In this document: piece after piece, positions 46,743 to 57,033 of the stretch
How the letters are laid out: the number at the start of each line of letters is the position of its first letter
How positions within the stretch are numbered: position 1 is the stretch's first letter
Source of the DNA: Albidovulum sediminicola
GTDB taxonomy: Bacteria > Pseudomonadota > Alphaproteobacteria > Rhodobacterales > Rhodobacteraceae
Length of the DNA stretch: 64,000 nt
Direction: 5' to 3'
Assembly (NCBI RefSeq): GCF_025751575.1
Contig: NZ_JAOWLA010000017.1
Coordinates: 1-64,000, forward strand
Notes under the pieces: model-generated
Database searches by the model: none
What the model was told of the DNA's origin: nothing
What the model saw: the letters and a program-made list of their open reading frames with translations, nothing else
Translations under genes and position numbers: made by a program

Positions 46743-47573
46743 GTGAAACAAAAAAGCATCCTGATTACGGGCTCCTCTTCCGGCATCGGCTATGACGCGG
46801 CGGTTGGACTGGCCCGCGCAGGCTGGCGCGTCTTCGCGACCTGCCGGAAGGAGGAAGACTGCGCGCGCCTGCGCTCCGAGGGGCTGGAAAGCTTCCGGCT
46901 CGACTACGCGGAGGAAGACAGCATCGCCGCCGCGGTGAAAGAGGCACTGGCGCGCACGGGCGGCACGCTTGACGCGGTCTTCAACAACGGCGCCTTCGCC
47001 TGCCCCGGCGCGGTCGAGGATCTACCGCGCGCCGCCTTGCGCGAGATCTTCGAGGCCAACCTCTTCGGCGTTCACGACCTTACGCGCCAAGTGATCCCCG
47101 TGATGCGGGCGCAGGGCCACGGGCATATCGTCAACTGCTCCTCGGTGCTCGGCTTCACCGGGCTGAAATGGCGCGGCGCCTATGTAGCCACCAAGTTCGC
47201 AATGGAGGGGCTCTCGGATGTGCTGCGGCTGGAGATGGCAGACACCGGCGTCCGCATCGTCCTGATCGAGCCGGGCCCGATCACCAGCCTCATCCGCCAG
47301 AACTCGATCCCGCATTTCGAACGCTGGATCGACTGGCGCAACTCCCCACGCGCGGCGCAGTACGAATCGACGCTTCTGAAGCGCCTTTACGAAAGCCGGG
47401 GGCCCGACCGCTGGGAACTGCCCGCCTCGGCCGTGACGGCGGTGCTGATCAAGGCGCTTTCGACCCGCAATCCGCGCCCGCGCTACCGGGTCACCGTGCC
47501 CACCCATGTCATCGCGATGCTGCGCCGGATTCTGCCGGGCCGGGCGCTCGACGCCTTTCTGGGGCGGATTTGA
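46743..47573 (+). CDS. Short-chain dehydrogenase/reductase
   Basis: Product of 276 aa, the classical SDR length. Cofactor motif TGSSSGIG (residues 9-16), the NNGA variant of NNAG in DAVFNNGAF, catalytic Ser in IVNCSSVLG, and Tyr-x3-Lys in GAYVATKFAMEG. The arginine in the early FATCRKEED segment hints at NADP(H). The substrate is unknown; the C-terminus with LRRILPGRALDAFL resembles SDRs acting on lipids or sterols, which is only suggestive. No operon partner is evident. Confidence 0.92.
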   Translation: MKQKSILITGSSSGIGYDAAVGLARAGWRVFATCRKEEDCARLRSEGLESFRLDYAEEDSIAAAVKEALARTGGTLDAVFNNGAFACPGAVEDLPRAALREIFEANLFGVHDLTRQVIPVMRAQGHGHIVNCSSVLGFTGLKWRGAYVATKFAMEGLSDVLRLEMADTGVRIVLIEPGPITSLIRQNSIPHFERWIDWRNSPRAAQYESTLLKRLYESRGPDRWELPASAVTAVLIKALSTRNPRPRYRVTVPTHVIAMLRRILPGRALDAFLGRI

Positions 47574-47652
47574 CGCGGCGGGATGGGGTGATTTCAGGCT
47601 TCGCTTTCGGGCCGGGAAGGACTAAACCTGCCCCGTCGAGGGGGAGAGACCA

Positions 47653-47865
47653 ATGCTGAACGACCCGCTTTTCCTGATCGCGGCTGGCGCCTGCCTTATC
47701 GTCCTGATCGTGCTGATGATCGGCATCGGCGGCTTTGCCAAGGGCGGCGATTTCAACCGCAAGCACGCCAACAGGATCATGCGCTACCGGATCATCGCCC
47801 AGGCGATCGCGGTCTTGCTCATCCTTCTCTTCGTCTTCATTCGCGGCGGCATTGGAGGGCGCTGA
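47653..47865 (+). CDS. Twin-transmembrane small protein (HIG1-like)
   Basis: Product of 70 aa with two membrane helices (about residues 5-28 and 45-65) joined by a basic loop GGDFNRKHANRIMRYRIIAQ. Such proteins with a HIG1-like fold are common in Rhodobacteraceae just before the cobalamin adenosyltransferase gene, and the stop overlaps that gene's start here (TGATG). The family has been linked to respiratory complexes in other organisms; the role here is unknown. Confidence 0.85.
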   Translation: MLNDPLFLIAAGACLIVLIVLMIGIGGFAKGGDFNRKHANRIMRYRIIAQAIAVLLILLFVFIRGGIGGR

Positions 47866-48437
47866 TGGTTGTCCTGAACAAGATCTACACGCGCACAGGC
47901 GACGCCGGCGACACCGCCCTTGGCAACGGGGTCCGGGTCGCCAAGCATTCGGCGCGCGTTTCGGCCTACGGCACGGTGGATGAGTTGAACTCCGTCATCG
48001 GGATGGCCCGGCTCCACGCCCAGGGCGCCGTGGACGCGGAGCTTCAGCGCATCCAGAACGACCTTTTCGACCTTGGCGCGGACCTGTGCCGGCCCGAGAT
48101 GGAAAAGGACGGCGAGGCGGGCTATCCGGTGCTGCGCATGGTCGATGCCCAGATCGACCGGCTTGAGCGCGAGATCGACGCGATGACCTCGGCGCTTGAG
48201 CCGCTGCGCAGCTTCATCCTGCCCGGCGGGACGGCGCTGGCCGCGCATCTTCATCATGCCCGCACCGTCGCGCGCCGCGCCGAGCGTCTGGCGGTCGAGC
48301 TTGCGGCGGAAGAAGGGGTGAACCCGGCGGCGGTGCGCTATCTCAACCGCCTGTCGGACTGGTTCTTCTGCGCGGCGCGCATGGCGAACGACGCCGGTCG
48401 CGCCGATGTCCTTTGGGTCCCGGGGGCAAACCGCTAA
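47865..48437 (+). CDS. Cob(I)alamin adenosyltransferase, PduO type
   Basis: Product of 190 aa. It transfers the adenosyl group of ATP to cob(I)alamin to make coenzyme B12. The N-terminal ATP-binding segment IYTRTGDAGDTALGNG and the later AHLHHARTVARRAERLAVEL and LNRLSDWFFCAARMAN are the PduO family marks. Translation is coupled to the twin-transmembrane gene by a one-base overlap. Confidence 0.95.
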   Translation: MVVLNKIYTRTGDAGDTALGNGVRVAKHSARVSAYGTVDELNSVIGMARLHAQGAVDAELQRIQNDLFDLGADLCRPEMEKDGEAGYPVLRMVDAQIDRLEREIDAMTSALEPLRSFILPGGTALAAHLHHARTVARRAERLAVELAAEEGVNPAAVRYLNRLSDWFFCAARMANDAGRADVLWVPGANR

Positions 48438-48598
48438 GCGGGACGGATGTCCGGCGCTAACACGCCAAAACGTGGCGGCCCTGCGACAACCAGTGTCGAT
48501 TTTGCACTGTCCTCTGCGACGAGGAATCGCTAACAAATCGGCGGAAGCTTTCACGCCGCCCTTCTGGGGCGGCTCTGATCTTGAGGAGATGCACGCCG

Positions 48599-49360
48599 AT
48601 GAAGGTATTGGTGCCTGTGAAGCGGGTGATTGACTACAACGTGAAGGTCCGCGTGAAGGCGGATGGCACGGGCGTCGATCTGGCCAACGTGAAGATGTCG
48701 ATGAACCCGTTCGACGAGATCGCCGTCGAAGAGGCGATCCGCCTGAAGGAGAAGGGCGCGGTCGAGGAGATCGTGGTTGTCTCGATCGGCGTGAAGCAGG
48801 CGCAAGAGACGCTGCGTACCGCCCTGGCGATGGGTGCGGACCGCGCGATCCTGATCGAGGCGGCCTCTGACGTGCACACCGACATCGAACCGCTGGCGGT
48901 CGCGAAACTGCTGAAAGCGGTGGTGGATGCCGAACAGCCGGGCCTCGTGATCTGCGGCAAGCAGGCGATCGACAACGACATGAACGCGACGGGCCAGATG
49001 CTCTCGGCGCTCCTGGGCTGGTCCCAGGCGACCTTCATCTCGGAACTTTCGATCGACGGCGACAGCGCGACGGTGACGCGCGAGGTCGACGGGGGCCTGC
49101 AGACCATCAAGGTCAAGATGCCGGCCATCGTGACTGTGGACCTGCGCCTGAACGAGCCGCGCTATGCCTCGCTGCCGAACATCATGAAGGCGAAGAAGAA
49201 GCCGCTCGAGGAAAAGACCGCCGCCGACTACGGCGTCGACGTCTCGCCGCGCCTTTCCGTCGTCAAGACGGTGGAGCCGGCGGGCCGCAAGGCGGGCGTG
49301 AAAGTGGGCTCGGTCGACGAGCTGATCGCGAAACTGAAAGACGAAGCAGGGGTGATCTGA
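48599..49360 (+). CDS. etfB: Electron transfer flavoprotein beta subunit
   Basis: Product of 253 aa. With EtfA it carries electrons from acyl-CoA and other dehydrogenases to ETF-ubiquinone oxidoreductase. The start at 48599 gives [26 protein letters not shown] lies about ten bases upstream. The AMP-binding stretch and the recognition loop near [17 protein letters not shown] are present. The stop overlaps the etfA start by one base. Confidence 0.96.
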   Translation: MKVLVPVKRVIDYNVKVRVKADGTGVDLANVKMSMNPFDEIAVEEAIRLKEKGAVEEIVVVSIGVKQAQETLRTALAMGADRAILIEAASDVHTDIEPLAVAKLLKAVVDAEQPGLVICGKQAIDNDMNATGQMLSALLGWSQATFISELSIDGDSATVTREVDGGLQTIKVKMPAIVTVDLRLNEPRYASLPNIMKAKKKPLEEKTAADYGVDVSPRLSVVKTVEPAGRKAGVKVGSVDELIAKLKDEAGVI

Positions 49361-50286
49361 TGGCTGTTCTTCTTCTGGGCGAAGTGACCGACGGCCAGCT
49401 GTCGGTCGATTCCACCGCCAAGGCCCTGACGGCGGCGAAGATGCTGGGCGACGTGACCGTGCTTTGCGCCGGGGCCCATGCCTCGGCGGCGGCGGCGGAA
49501 GCGGCCAAGCTTGACGGTGTCAAGAAGGTGCTCTGCGCCGAGGACCCCTCGCTGGGTCACCGTCTGGCCGAGCCGACGGCGGCGCTGATCGTGTCGCTCG
49601 CGGGCGACTATTCGCACATCGTCGCCCCCGCGACCACGGACGCCAAGAACGTGCTGCCGCGCGTGGCGGCGCTTCTCGACGTGATGGTGATCTCGGATGT
49701 CTCGGGCGTCGTCGATGCGGACACGTTCGAACGCCCGATCTACGCCGGCAACGCGATTCAGACGGTGAAATCCTCGGACGGCAAGAAGGTCGTCTCGATC
49801 CGCACCGCGACCTTCGATCCGGCGGGCCAGGGCGGTTCGGCACCAGTCGAGACGATCTCGGCCGCGGCGAACCCGGGGCTGTCGGAGTGGGTCGAGGACA
49901 AGGTCGCGACCTCCGACCGTCCGGAACTGACCTCGGCCGGCATCGTCGTCTCGGGCGGCCGTGGCGTGGGCTCCCAGTCCGACTTCGCGCTGATCGAGAA
50001 GCTCGCCGACAAGCTCGGCGCCGCCGTGGGCGCGTCGCGCGCCGCCGTCGACTCGGGCTTCGCGCCGAACGACTGGCAGGTCGGCCAGACCGGCAAGGTC
50101 GTGGCGCCGCAGCTTTATGTGGCCGTCGGCATCTCCGGCGCGATCCAGCACCTCGCCGGCATGAAGGACAGCAAGGTGATCGTCGCGATCAACAAGGACG
50201 AAGAGGCCCCGATCTTCCAGGTCGCCGACTACGGCCTCGTCGCCGACCTCTTCACCGCCGTCCCGGAACTCACCGAAAAGCTGTGA
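49360..50286 (+). CDS. etfA: Electron transfer flavoprotein alpha subunit
   Basis: Product of 308 aa. It binds FAD in its C-terminal domain: [20 protein letters not shown], then [19 protein letters not shown] and [20 protein letters not shown]. The N-terminal domain pairs with EtfB. It ends before a strong bidirectional terminator. Confidence 0.97.
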   Translation: MAVLLLGEVTDGQLSVDSTAKALTAAKMLGDVTVLCAGAHASAAAAEAAKLDGVKKVLCAEDPSLGHRLAEPTAALIVSLAGDYSHIVAPATTDAKNVLPRVAALLDVMVISDVSGVVDADTFERPIYAGNAIQTVKSSDGKKVVSIRTATFDPAGQGGSAPVETISAAANPGLSEWVEDKVATSDRPELTSAGIVVSGGRGVGSQSDFALIEKLADKLGAAVGASRAAVDSGFAPNDWQVGQTGKVVAPQLYVAVGISGAIQHLAGMKDSKVIVAINKDEEAPIFQVADYGLVADLFTAVPELTEKL

Positions 50287-50306
50287 GACGACGCGCTCGA
50301 AACAGC

Positions 50307-50334
50307 AAAAGGCCCGCCAGATGGCGGACCTTTT
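50307..50334. terminator. Bidirectional terminator between etfA and the asparaginase gene
   Basis: The stem GGCCCGCC/GGCGGACC (one mismatch, AGAT loop) is flanked by AAAA on the left and TTTTCCTTTTT on the right, so it can end transcription on both strands. It lies 20 bp after etfA and just before the convergent asparaginase stop. Confidence 0.8.
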
Positions 50335-50340
50335 CCTTTT

Positions 50341-51216
50341 TCACGACCCCTGCGGCACCTCGGAAAGGTCGAGCCAGAGGCGAATCAACGCGGCCTCGGG
50401 CGTCTCCGCGCCGCCGTTCTCGCAGCCTGCGCGCCACAGCGGCGCCCCGGCCGCGTAGGTGCCGGGGATCAGCCCCCCTGCTTCGCAACGGCTGACGGCG
50501 CGGATGCGGCAGCCACGCGCGATGGCCGCGGCAAGCGCCGCCTCAAGCTTCGGGTCCGACATGATCGTGCCTGCGCCGAAGACCCGCAGAACGGCACCGT
50601 CCAGTTCGGCCAGCATCGCGGCCACGGCGCCCGCCGGAATGCCCGGCGACAGCGTCAGGATCGCCAACCTGCGATCCTTGAAACGGCGCGGCCGGAATGG
50701 CCCCGCATCCCCGGGCTGCGGGACCGAGCGAAAGGCGTCAGCGTCTTGAGAGTGGTGCTTCACCAGCCCCGCCGCGGGCAGCAAGCGCCCCGCGAAGGCA
50801 AGCCAGACACCCACCTGCCCGCCCAGAGCCGCATCGAGCGCCAGCGCCAGGTTTCCTTCCGCATCTCCGCCGGTGTTCAAGGGGTGCATCGCGCCGCAAA
50901 GGACGACCGGAATACCGACCCCCGCGAGCGCCTGCGCCAGCGCCGCGCCGGTGAAGCTCATCGTGTCGGTGCCGTGTGTCACGATGACCCCGTCACCATC
51001 GAATCCCGCCACATCGTCGATGATGCGGTTCCAGTGCGCAGGTCCGACCTCGGCGCTGTCCACCAGCGGATCGAAGGCGCGCAATTCGATCTCGCTGCCC
51101 GCCCGCTTGATTCGCTCCAAGGCCGTTTCGACGACCCCGGCGGCCGGCACAAGCCCGTCAGGGCCCGGCACCATGCCGATCGTGCCGCCGGTGTGGAGAA
51201 CCAGAATCTTCGCCAT
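50341..51216 (-). CDS. L-asparaginase family protein
   Basis: Product of 291 aa, shorter than the common 330 aa. The start at 51216 gives MAKILVLHTGGTIGMVPGPD. The catalytic threonine motif TGGTIG (9-14) and the second motif VTHGTDTMSFTG with the active-site Thr-Asp are intact, followed by CGAMHP. No signal peptide is seen, so it is likely a cytoplasmic type I enzyme that converts asparagine to aspartate and ammonia. Substrate preference cannot be told. Confidence 0.88.
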   Translation of the reverse strand: MAKILVLHTGGTIGMVPGPDGLVPAAGVVETALERIKRAGSEIELRAFDPLVDSAEVGPAHWNRIIDDVAGFDGDGVIVTHGTDTMSFTGAALAQALAGVGIPVVLCGAMHPLNTGGDAEGNLALALDAALGGQVGVWLAFAGRLLPAAGLVKHHSQDADAFRSVPQPGDAGPFRPRRFKDRRLAILTLSPGIPAGAVAAMLAELDGAVLRVFGAGTIMSDPKLEAALAAAIARGCRIRAVSRCEAGGLIPGTYAAGAPLWRAGCENGGAETPEAALIRLWLDLSEVPQGS

Positions 51217-51298
51217 GCTGCCTGTCCCGACTGTTTCCGCCCAAGGCTTTAGCACAGGGCCACGCGCCGGGACATTGCAACAGCCGCAAAAACGAAAA

Positions 51299-51322
51299 GG
51301 GCGGCCCGCGAAGGGGCCGCCC
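51299..51322 (-). terminator. Rho-independent terminator after dapD
   Basis: A perfect 9-bp stem GGGCGGCCC/GGGCCGCCC with a 6-base loop, followed on the minus strand by TTTTCGTTTTTG. It starts 21 bp after the dapD stop. Confidence 0.85.
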
Positions 51323-51343
51323 GCTCTCGCGATCTCAGGTTTC

Positions 51344-52171
51344 TCAGTCGCGAAGAAGCTCGTTGATTCCGGTCTTCGAGCGGGTCTGGGCGTCCACCTT
51401 CTTCACGATCACCGCGCAGTAAAGGTTGATGCCGCCCTTGGAGGGCATGGAGCCCGCGACCACCACCGAATAGGGCGGAACCTCACCGTACATCACGTCG
51501 CCGGTCTCGCGGTCCACGATCTTGGTGGACTTGCCGATGAAGACCCCCATGCCGAGGACGGAACCCTCGCGCACGATGCAGCCCTCGACGACCTCCGAGC
51601 GCGCGCCGATGAAGCAGTTGTCCTCGATGATCGTCGGGCCGGCCTGCATCGGTTCCAGCACGCCGCCGATGCCGACGCCACCGGACAGGTGGACGTTCTT
51701 GCCGATCTGGGCGCAGGACCCGACGGTCGCCCAGGTGTCGACCATCGTGCCGCTATCGACGTAGGCGCCGAGGTTAACGAACGAGGGCATCAGCACCACG
51801 CCCGGCGCGATATAGGCCGACTTGCGCACGACGCAGTTGGGCACGGCGCGGAAGCCAGCGGTGCGCCACTGGTTTTCACCCCAGTCCTTCCACTTGCTAT
51901 CGACCTTGTCCCACCAGGACCCGCCCTGCGCGGACCCACCCTGAAGCTCCATGTCCTTGAGGCGGAAGCCGAGCAGAACGGCCTTTTTCGCCCACTGGTT
52001 CACATGCCACTGGCCATCGGCCTGACGCTCGGCCACGCGCAGCTTGCCGCCGTCGAGCGCGTTGAGCGTGTCCTCGATCGCTTCGCGGGTTTCGCCGGTG
52101 GTCGCGGGCGTGATGGTGTCGCGCGCGTCCCACGCGGCTTCGATGGCGGCTTCTAGCTGGGCATTCGACAT
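51344..52171 (-). CDS. dapD: 2,3,4,5-tetrahydropyridine-2,6-dicarboxylate N-succinyltransferase
   Basis: Product of 275 aa, the usual DapD length. It succinylates tetrahydrodipicolinate in the lysine/diaminopimelate pathway. The left-handed beta-helix hexapeptide repeats run from about residue 105 ([20 protein letters not shown]) through [11 protein letters not shown] and [14 protein letters not shown]. The start at 52171 gives [20 protein letters not shown]; upstream in-frame codons lack family support. It runs after the dehydratase gene on the same strand, with a 76-base gap. Confidence 0.96.
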   Translation of the reverse strand: MSNAQLEAAIEAAWDARDTITPATTGETREAIEDTLNALDGGKLRVAERQADGQWHVNQWAKKAVLLGFRLKDMELQGGSAQGGSWWDKVDSKWKDWGENQWRTAGFRAVPNCVVRKSAYIAPGVVLMPSFVNLGAYVDSGTMVDTWATVGSCAQIGKNVHLSGGVGIGGVLEPMQAGPTIIEDNCFIGARSEVVEGCIVREGSVLGMGVFIGKSTKIVDRETGDVMYGEVPPYSVVVAGSMPSKGGINLYCAVIVKKVDAQTRSKTGINELLRD

Positions 52172-52247
52172 GGGCGGGCTCCCCCTCTGGCACTCCGGTT
52201 GACTTGCGTATGGTCCATAAGACGCATCGCGGACAGGCGCAATGCGA

Positions 52248-53168
52248 CTAGGTTTCAAGCGGATCCGGCGCGGTGTTGGCCCCGCAGATCAGAACCGCGA
52301 CCCGTTCGCCCGCTTCGGGCCGGTAGGCGCCCGACAGAAGCGCCGCCAACGCCGCGGCGCCTGCGGGCTCAACGAGCTGCCTGAGGTCGCGCCAGAGGCG
52401 CCGCCGCGCCTCCAGAATCGCGGCATCCGGCACGAGGACCGAGGTCACGCCATGGCGCAGCGCAAGCCCGTGGCCAAGCCGCCCGATCCGGCGCGCGCCC
52501 AGCGCATTCGCCGCGACCCCGCCGACCTCCACCTCTGCCTCCGGACCGTCTTGCATCGCGCGGTGCAGCGTCGGCGCAAGCTCGGGCTCGACCGCGACAA
52601 CCTTGCGGCGCCCCTGCAGCCAGCCCAGCGCGCCGCCGATCAGGCCGCCGCCCCCGACCGCGATCAGCACCGTTTCGGCCAAAAGGCCCTGCGCCTCCCA
52701 TTCCCGCAGGACGGTGCCCTGACCGGCCAGCGTCGCGGGCGCGTCATAGGCGTGGATCTGCATGGCGCCTGTCCGCGCCTCGTAGTCGCGCGCAGCATCG
52801 AGCGCGTTCTGATAGGCCCCGGACACGACGGTCAGGTCCGCCCCGGTCTCGCGGATCAGCGCGATCTTCGAGGGGCCCGCGATCTCGGGGACGAAGATAT
52901 GGGCCGGATGGCCGAGGCGGCGCGCGGCATAGGCCACGGCTGCGCCGTGATTGCCGCCGGAGGCCGCGACCACCCCTGCGGGCGGCACGGGCTGCGACAG
53001 AAGCGTGTTGAAGGCCCCCCGGGCCTTGAAGCTGCCGGTATGCTGCATCTGCTCCAGCTTCAGTTCGACCGGTCGGCCAAGCCCGAAATCAACCGTCACA
53101 ACCGGCGTGCGCAGGACGTGATCCGCGATCCGGCCCGCGGCCGCGTCGATTTCCTGACGCCAATCCAT
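52248..53168 (-). CDS. PLP-dependent threonine/serine dehydratase-like enzyme
   Basis: Product of 306 aa, fold type II. The PLP lysine is Lys48 in TGSFKARGA, the SGGNHG segment binds the cofactor or substrate carboxylate, and the phosphate loop is GGGGLIGG. There is no C-terminal ACT regulatory domain, so it resembles the short catabolic or racemase-like members (threonine dehydratase, serine/aspartate racemase family). GGGAG precedes the ATG at 53168. The exact substrate is not decidable. Confidence 0.88.
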   Translation of the reverse strand: MDWRQEIDAAAGRIADHVLRTPVVTVDFGLGRPVELKLEQMQHTGSFKARGAFNTLLSQPVPPAGVVAASGGNHGAAVAYAARRLGHPAHIFVPEIAGPSKIALIRETGADLTVVSGAYQNALDAARDYEARTGAMQIHAYDAPATLAGQGTVLREWEAQGLLAETVLIAVGGGGLIGGALGWLQGRRKVVAVEPELAPTLHRAMQDGPEAEVEVGGVAANALGARRIGRLGHGLALRHGVTSVLVPDAAILEARRRLWRDLRQLVEPAGAAALAALLSGAYRPEAGERVAVLICGANTAPDPLET

Positions 53169-53244
53169 GCCGCGCACTCCCTTTCTGGTCAGCCGGGTGT
53201 GAAAGCTATAGGGCTGGGGGAAGGACTGCACAAGGAACCAGCCG

Positions 53245-54063
53245 ATGACCGAAGAACTGCGCAGCCATCCCTTCCGCCACAGTCACCAGGACGTGGAGGC
53301 CGCCGACCGCATTCCCGATACGCCCCAGACGCGCGCGCCAGCCTATCGGCTTGCCTTCACCGACAACGACTTCATGTGCCGGGAGGAACTGCGGCCCGTG
53401 CGCCTCCAGCTTGAGCTTCTCAAGCCGCAGATGATCATGGACGAACGCGGGATCCAGTCCACCATCGTTCTGATGGGCTCCGCGCGCATCCCCGCCAAGG
53501 GCGCAGAGACGGGCCGGGCCGCCGACGCGCTTGCCGACTGGTACGAGGAGGCGCGCAAGCTGGCACGCCTGATCACCGAGAAAAGCATGGAAAGCTACGG
53601 GCGCGAAAACGTCATCGTCACCGGCGGCGGACCGGGGATCATGGAGGCTGGCAACCGCGGCGCGCACGAGGCCGGGGGCCATTCCATCGGGCTCAACATC
53701 GTGCTGCCGCACGAGCAGGCGCCCAATATCTACGTCACGCCCGACCTGTGCTTCAACTTCCACTACTTCGCCGTGCGCAAGATGCATTTCCTGATGCGCG
53801 CACGGGCGATCTGCATCTTCCCCGGAGGCTTCGGCACACTTGACGAGATGTTCGAGACGCTGACGCTGATTCAAACCCGCCGGATGAAGCGGGTGCCCTT
53901 CCTGCTGTTCGGCAAGGCCTTTTGGGAAAAGATCATCAACTGGGACGCGCTGGCAGAGGCCGGCACGATCTCGGCCGAGGATCTGGAACTGTTCCGTTAT
54001 GTCGAGACGGCGGAAGAGGCGATGGAGATCATCGGGCACTGGCCGAACGGCTTTCCGGACTGA
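53245..54063 (+). CDS. LOG-family (TIGR00730-like) nucleotide-binding protein
   Basis: Product of 272 aa with a Rossmann-like fold. The family motifs GGGPGIMEA and PGGFGTLDE are present; these mark the LOG/lysine-decarboxylase-like group, of which several members are cytokinin-type nucleotide 5'-monophosphate phosphoribohydrolases. The N-terminal extension of about 70 residues makes it longer than the minimal LOG proteins of about 190 aa. It is divergent from the dehydratase and convergent with the YcaQ-like gene. The cellular role is not established. Confidence 0.88.
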   Translation: MTEELRSHPFRHSHQDVEAADRIPDTPQTRAPAYRLAFTDNDFMCREELRPVRLQLELLKPQMIMDERGIQSTIVLMGSARIPAKGAETGRAADALADWYEEARKLARLITEKSMESYGRENVIVTGGGPGIMEAGNRGAHEAGGHSIGLNIVLPHEQAPNIYVTPDLCFNFHYFAVRKMHFLMRARAICIFPGGFGTLDEMFETLTLIQTRRMKRVPFLLFGKAFWEKIINWDALAEAGTISAEDLELFRYVETAEEAMEIIGHWPNGFPD

Positions 54064-54066
54064 TCC

Positions 54067-55281
54067 TCAAGCCAGCGTCTCGCGCAGCCAGCCAGGGGCG
54101 AGGTCGATCCGCGACACCCCGGCAAAGGCCGCCATCCGCCCAAGCTCGGCCTCCAGCCGGGCGCGGCGGTCGACGCCCATCGCGACCCCGGCCTCCGGCC
54201 AGAAGGCGCGCACCGCCAGCGTGTCGCCCTGACGGTCGGCCTTCATGTCGATGCGCCCGATGATGCTATCGCCTTCCAGAACCGGGAAGACGTAGTAGCC
54301 GTACTTTCGCTTTGCTTCGGGCACGAAGACCTCGATCCGGTAGCTGAAGCCGAAAAGCCGCTCCGCCCGGTTGCGGTCGCGCAGCGCGGGGTCGAAGGGG
54401 CTGAGGATGCGGATGCGCGCCGGCGGCTCGGGCAGGTCACGGGCTGCCGCAACCCGGGGGCGGGCGAAGGACCGGCGGACCCGGCCATCGGCGCCCTCGA
54501 CGCCAAGCTCCGCAATCTCGCCCCGGGCCAGAGCGGCGTCGCACCAGTCCTTCGCCTCGCCCGGCGTCACCTTTGCGAAGAAGGCGGCGATCTCGCCCGA
54601 GGTGGCAAAGCCCAGCCGGTCCAGCGCCGCGTTGCAGGCCCAGTCCAGCGTCGCCTCGGGTTCGGGAAGCTCGCACAGGTGGTCGGCGGGGATCACCCGC
54701 TCCGTCAGGTCGTAGATCTTGCGGAACGCCTCGCGCCGAACGACCGAGAGCTTGCCCACGCGCCACAGGTATTCCAGCGCGATCTTCGAGGGATTCCAGT
54801 CCCACCAGCCGCCTGAACTGCGCGCCTCCGCCTCCCCCACCTCGGAGGTCGAGACGGGCCCGCGGCCCGCGACCTGGGAAAGCACCTCGTCGAACTTCGC
54901 ATCGAAACCCTCGCCATGCCACTTCGCCCAGCGCTCGCGCAGCCGCGCCTCGTCCCGCGCGAACCGCAGCCGCCAATGGGGGAAAAAGGCCGCAGGAATG
55001 ATAGACGCGTCATGGGTCCAATGTTCGAAGAGCTTGCGATCGCGATCGTGCAGGCGGGACAGGTATTCCGGCCGGTAGCTCTGCCGCCGGGCAAAGAGGA
55101 TCATGTGATGGGCGCGCTCGACCGTGTTGATGCTGTCGAGCTGGACGAAGCCAAGGCGCTCGATCAGCGCGAGCAGCGCATCGCCCTTCGCGGGGCCCGA
55201 TGGGCGCTCCGCCAAAGCGTGGCGGTCCAGGAAGAGCCGCCGCGCCGCGCGGTTGGGAAGGATCGGAAGGGTGCCAGACAT
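54067..55281 (-). CDS. YcaQ-like winged-helix DNA glycosylase family protein
   Basis: Product of 404 aa, close to E. coli YcaQ (about 410 aa), a glycosylase that unhooks DNA interstrand cross-links. The N-terminal part has GFVQLDSINTVERAHHMILF, the family's catalytic region, followed by winged-helix repeats. The start at 55281 gives MSGTLPILPNRAARRLFLDR; a longer frame upstream is not supported. It ends three bases from the convergent LOG gene. Activity is inferred from the family. Confidence 0.85.
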   Translation of the reverse strand: MSGTLPILPNRAARRLFLDRHALAERPSGPAKGDALLALIERLGFVQLDSINTVERAHHMILFARRQSYRPEYLSRLHDRDRKLFEHWTHDASIIPAAFFPHWRLRFARDEARLRERWAKWHGEGFDAKFDEVLSQVAGRGPVSTSEVGEAEARSSGGWWDWNPSKIALEYLWRVGKLSVVRREAFRKIYDLTERVIPADHLCELPEPEATLDWACNAALDRLGFATSGEIAAFFAKVTPGEAKDWCDAALARGEIAELGVEGADGRVRRSFARPRVAAARDLPEPPARIRILSPFDPALRDRNRAERLFGFSYRIEVFVPEAKRKYGYYVFPVLEGDSIIGRIDMKADRQGDTLAVRAFWPEAGVAMGVDRRARLEAELGRMAAFAGVSRIDLAPGWLRETLA

Positions 55282-55312
55282 GGCGCAAGGGTGATCTGCC
55301 CGGCGATGCGGG

Positions 55313-55729
55313 TCAACTGCCGAAAACACCCGCCCGGATATGGCCTGGGAACGGCGCGTGGAAGCGGCGGGCCAGCCGGGCGTGGCTGTATCCGAGGTCG
55401 GCGCCCTTGCACAATCTCTGGCCGGTCGCCGCCTCGGCCAGCGCGACGCCTTCACCCGCCTCGATCATGACATAGCCCTTGGCCCGCAGGCGGCGATTGA
55501 GATCACCCCAACCCGAGGCATAGGCGAAGTCATCAGCGAGCAGCGCGCGCAGCCGCGCAATGAGCCGCTCATCCGGCAGACCGGCGGTCTTCGCGCGACG
55601 GCGCCGGGAAAGGTCGCGATGGACGCAGCCGCGGACCAGATCGGAAACCGTGGTTCCTTCGGCGCGGGCAATTGCGTCGAGCGCGGACCAGGCGGCGGGG
55701 GCAAGGGCGATGGTGCGTTCCATGCCCAA
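55313..55729 (-). CDS. Ribbon-helix-helix-like protein of unknown function
   Basis: Product of 138 aa (start 55729, or 55723 giving MERTIALAPAAWSALDAIAR). The N-terminal 45 residues have the pattern of a CopG/Arc-type ribbon-helix-helix domain (strand, helix, then TTVSDLVRGCVHRDLSRR). The C-terminal part with ADDFAYASGWGDLNRRLRAK and GYVMIEAGEGVALAEAATGQ is like a small domain found after RHH segments in phage- or plasmid-derived proteins; I do not recognise it firmly. No toxin gene lies beside it. It is 21 bp behind rlmN. Confidence 0.65.
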   Translation of the reverse strand: MGMERTIALAPAAWSALDAIARAEGTTVSDLVRGCVHRDLSRRRRAKTAGLPDERLIARLRALLADDFAYASGWGDLNRRLRAKGYVMIEAGEGVALAEAATGQRLCKGADLGYSHARLARRFHAPFPGHIRAGVFGS

Positions 55730-55750
55730 GCCTTGCCGCAGGATCGTTAA

Positions 55751-56953
55751 TTATCCCTCAAGACGGGGCACCTGACCCCCCGCCTCTGCCTCGATCTGGG
55801 CGCGGGTCTTGCGGGCGCGCTCGGTCGCGGATTTCAGCTGCCCGCAGGCGGCCATGATGTCTTCGCCCCTGGGCGTGCGGATCGGAGAGGCATAGCCCGC
55901 CTTGTAGACGATGTCCGCGAAGGTCTCGATCCGCTCCCAGTCTGAGCGTTCGTAGGGGCTGCCGGGCCATTCGTTGAACGGGATCAGGTTGATCTTGGCC
56001 GGGATGCCTCGGATCAGCTTCACAAGGCGCTTGGCGTCCTCGTCGCTGTCGTTCACGCCCTTCAGCATCACATATTCGAAGGTGATGCGCTCGGAATTCG
56101 ACAGGCGTGGGTATTCGCGCAGCGCGCCTAGCAGCGTCTCGATGTTCCAGCGCTTGTTGATGGGCACCAGCTTGTCGCGGATCTCGTCGGTGGTGGCGTG
56201 GAAACTGACGGCGAGCAGGCAGCCGATCTCCTCGGCGCAGCGGGCGATTTCCGGAACGACACCGGACGTCGACAGCGTGATCCGGCGGCGCGACAGCGTC
56301 AGCCCCTCGCCGTCCATCACGATCTTCATCGCGTCGCGCACGTTCTCAAAATTGTAAAGCGGCTCGCCCATGCCCATCAGCACGACGTTGGAGACCAGCC
56401 GCGTCTCGTTCTTGGGATCGCCCGGTTTCGGCCATTCGCCCAGGTCGTCGCGCGCGACCAGGACCTGGCCCACGATTTCCCCGGCAGTCAGGTTGCGGAC
56501 CAGCTTCTGCGTGCCCGTGTGGCAGAACGAACAGGTCAGCGTGCAGCCGACCTGGCTTGAGATGCAGAGCGTCCCGCGATTTTCCTCGGGGATATAGACG
56601 GTTTCAACCTCATGCCCGCCCGCGATGCGTAACAGGTATTTCCGCGTCCCGTCGGCAGAGATCTGGCGGGTCACGACCTCCGGCAGCGCGATCTCGAACT
56701 TCTCGGCCAGAAGGGCGCGGTAGTCCTTGGCAAGGTTGGTCATGCCGGCAAAGTCGCGCACGCCCCAGTGGTAGATCCATTGCCAGATCTGCCCCACCCG
56801 CATCTTCGCCTGCTTTTCCGGGGTTCCAGCCGCGATCAGCGCGTCGCGCAACTGGTCGCGCGTCAGACCGACAAGGTTGACACGACCGCCCTCGGGCAGC
56901 TTGCGGGGAAGGGTCACGACATCCTGCGTGACGGGGGCGGTGGCTTCGTTCAT
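55751..56953 (-). CDS. rlmN: Dual-specificity RNA methyltransferase RlmN
   Basis: Product of 400 aa. Radical-SAM enzyme that makes 2-methyladenosine at A2503 of 23S rRNA and in some tRNAs. The [4Fe-4S] motif CTLTCSFC is intact, the mechanistic cysteine lies in the C-terminal MAACGQL segment, and the resting methyl-carrying cysteine pairing expected of RlmN is thus possible. The N-terminal RNA-binding HhH-like part is present. Confidence 0.96.
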   Translation of the reverse strand: MNEATAPVTQDVVTLPRKLPEGGRVNLVGLTRDQLRDALIAAGTPEKQAKMRVGQIWQWIYHWGVRDFAGMTNLAKDYRALLAEKFEIALPEVVTRQISADGTRKYLLRIAGGHEVETVYIPEENRGTLCISSQVGCTLTCSFCHTGTQKLVRNLTAGEIVGQVLVARDDLGEWPKPGDPKNETRLVSNVVLMGMGEPLYNFENVRDAMKIVMDGEGLTLSRRRITLSTSGVVPEIARCAEEIGCLLAVSFHATTDEIRDKLVPINKRWNIETLLGALREYPRLSNSERITFEYVMLKGVNDSDEDAKRLVKLIRGIPAKINLIPFNEWPGSPYERSDWERIETFADIVYKAGYASPIRTPRGEDIMAACGQLKSATERARKTRAQIEAEAGGQVPRLEG

Positions 56954-57033
56954 GGCGGTCCCGGGGGTTTCGAGGTCCGCCCTTATATGGGATTCGCGGG
57001 CAAAACGGAACAGTGCCCGTTTCGGCCCGCCAT

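Noticed and set aside
48485-48500. Small inverted repeat CGACA-N5-TGTCG upstream of etfB
   Set aside because: Only five base pairs per arm, common by chance in GC-rich DNA, and without a promoter I could define near it.
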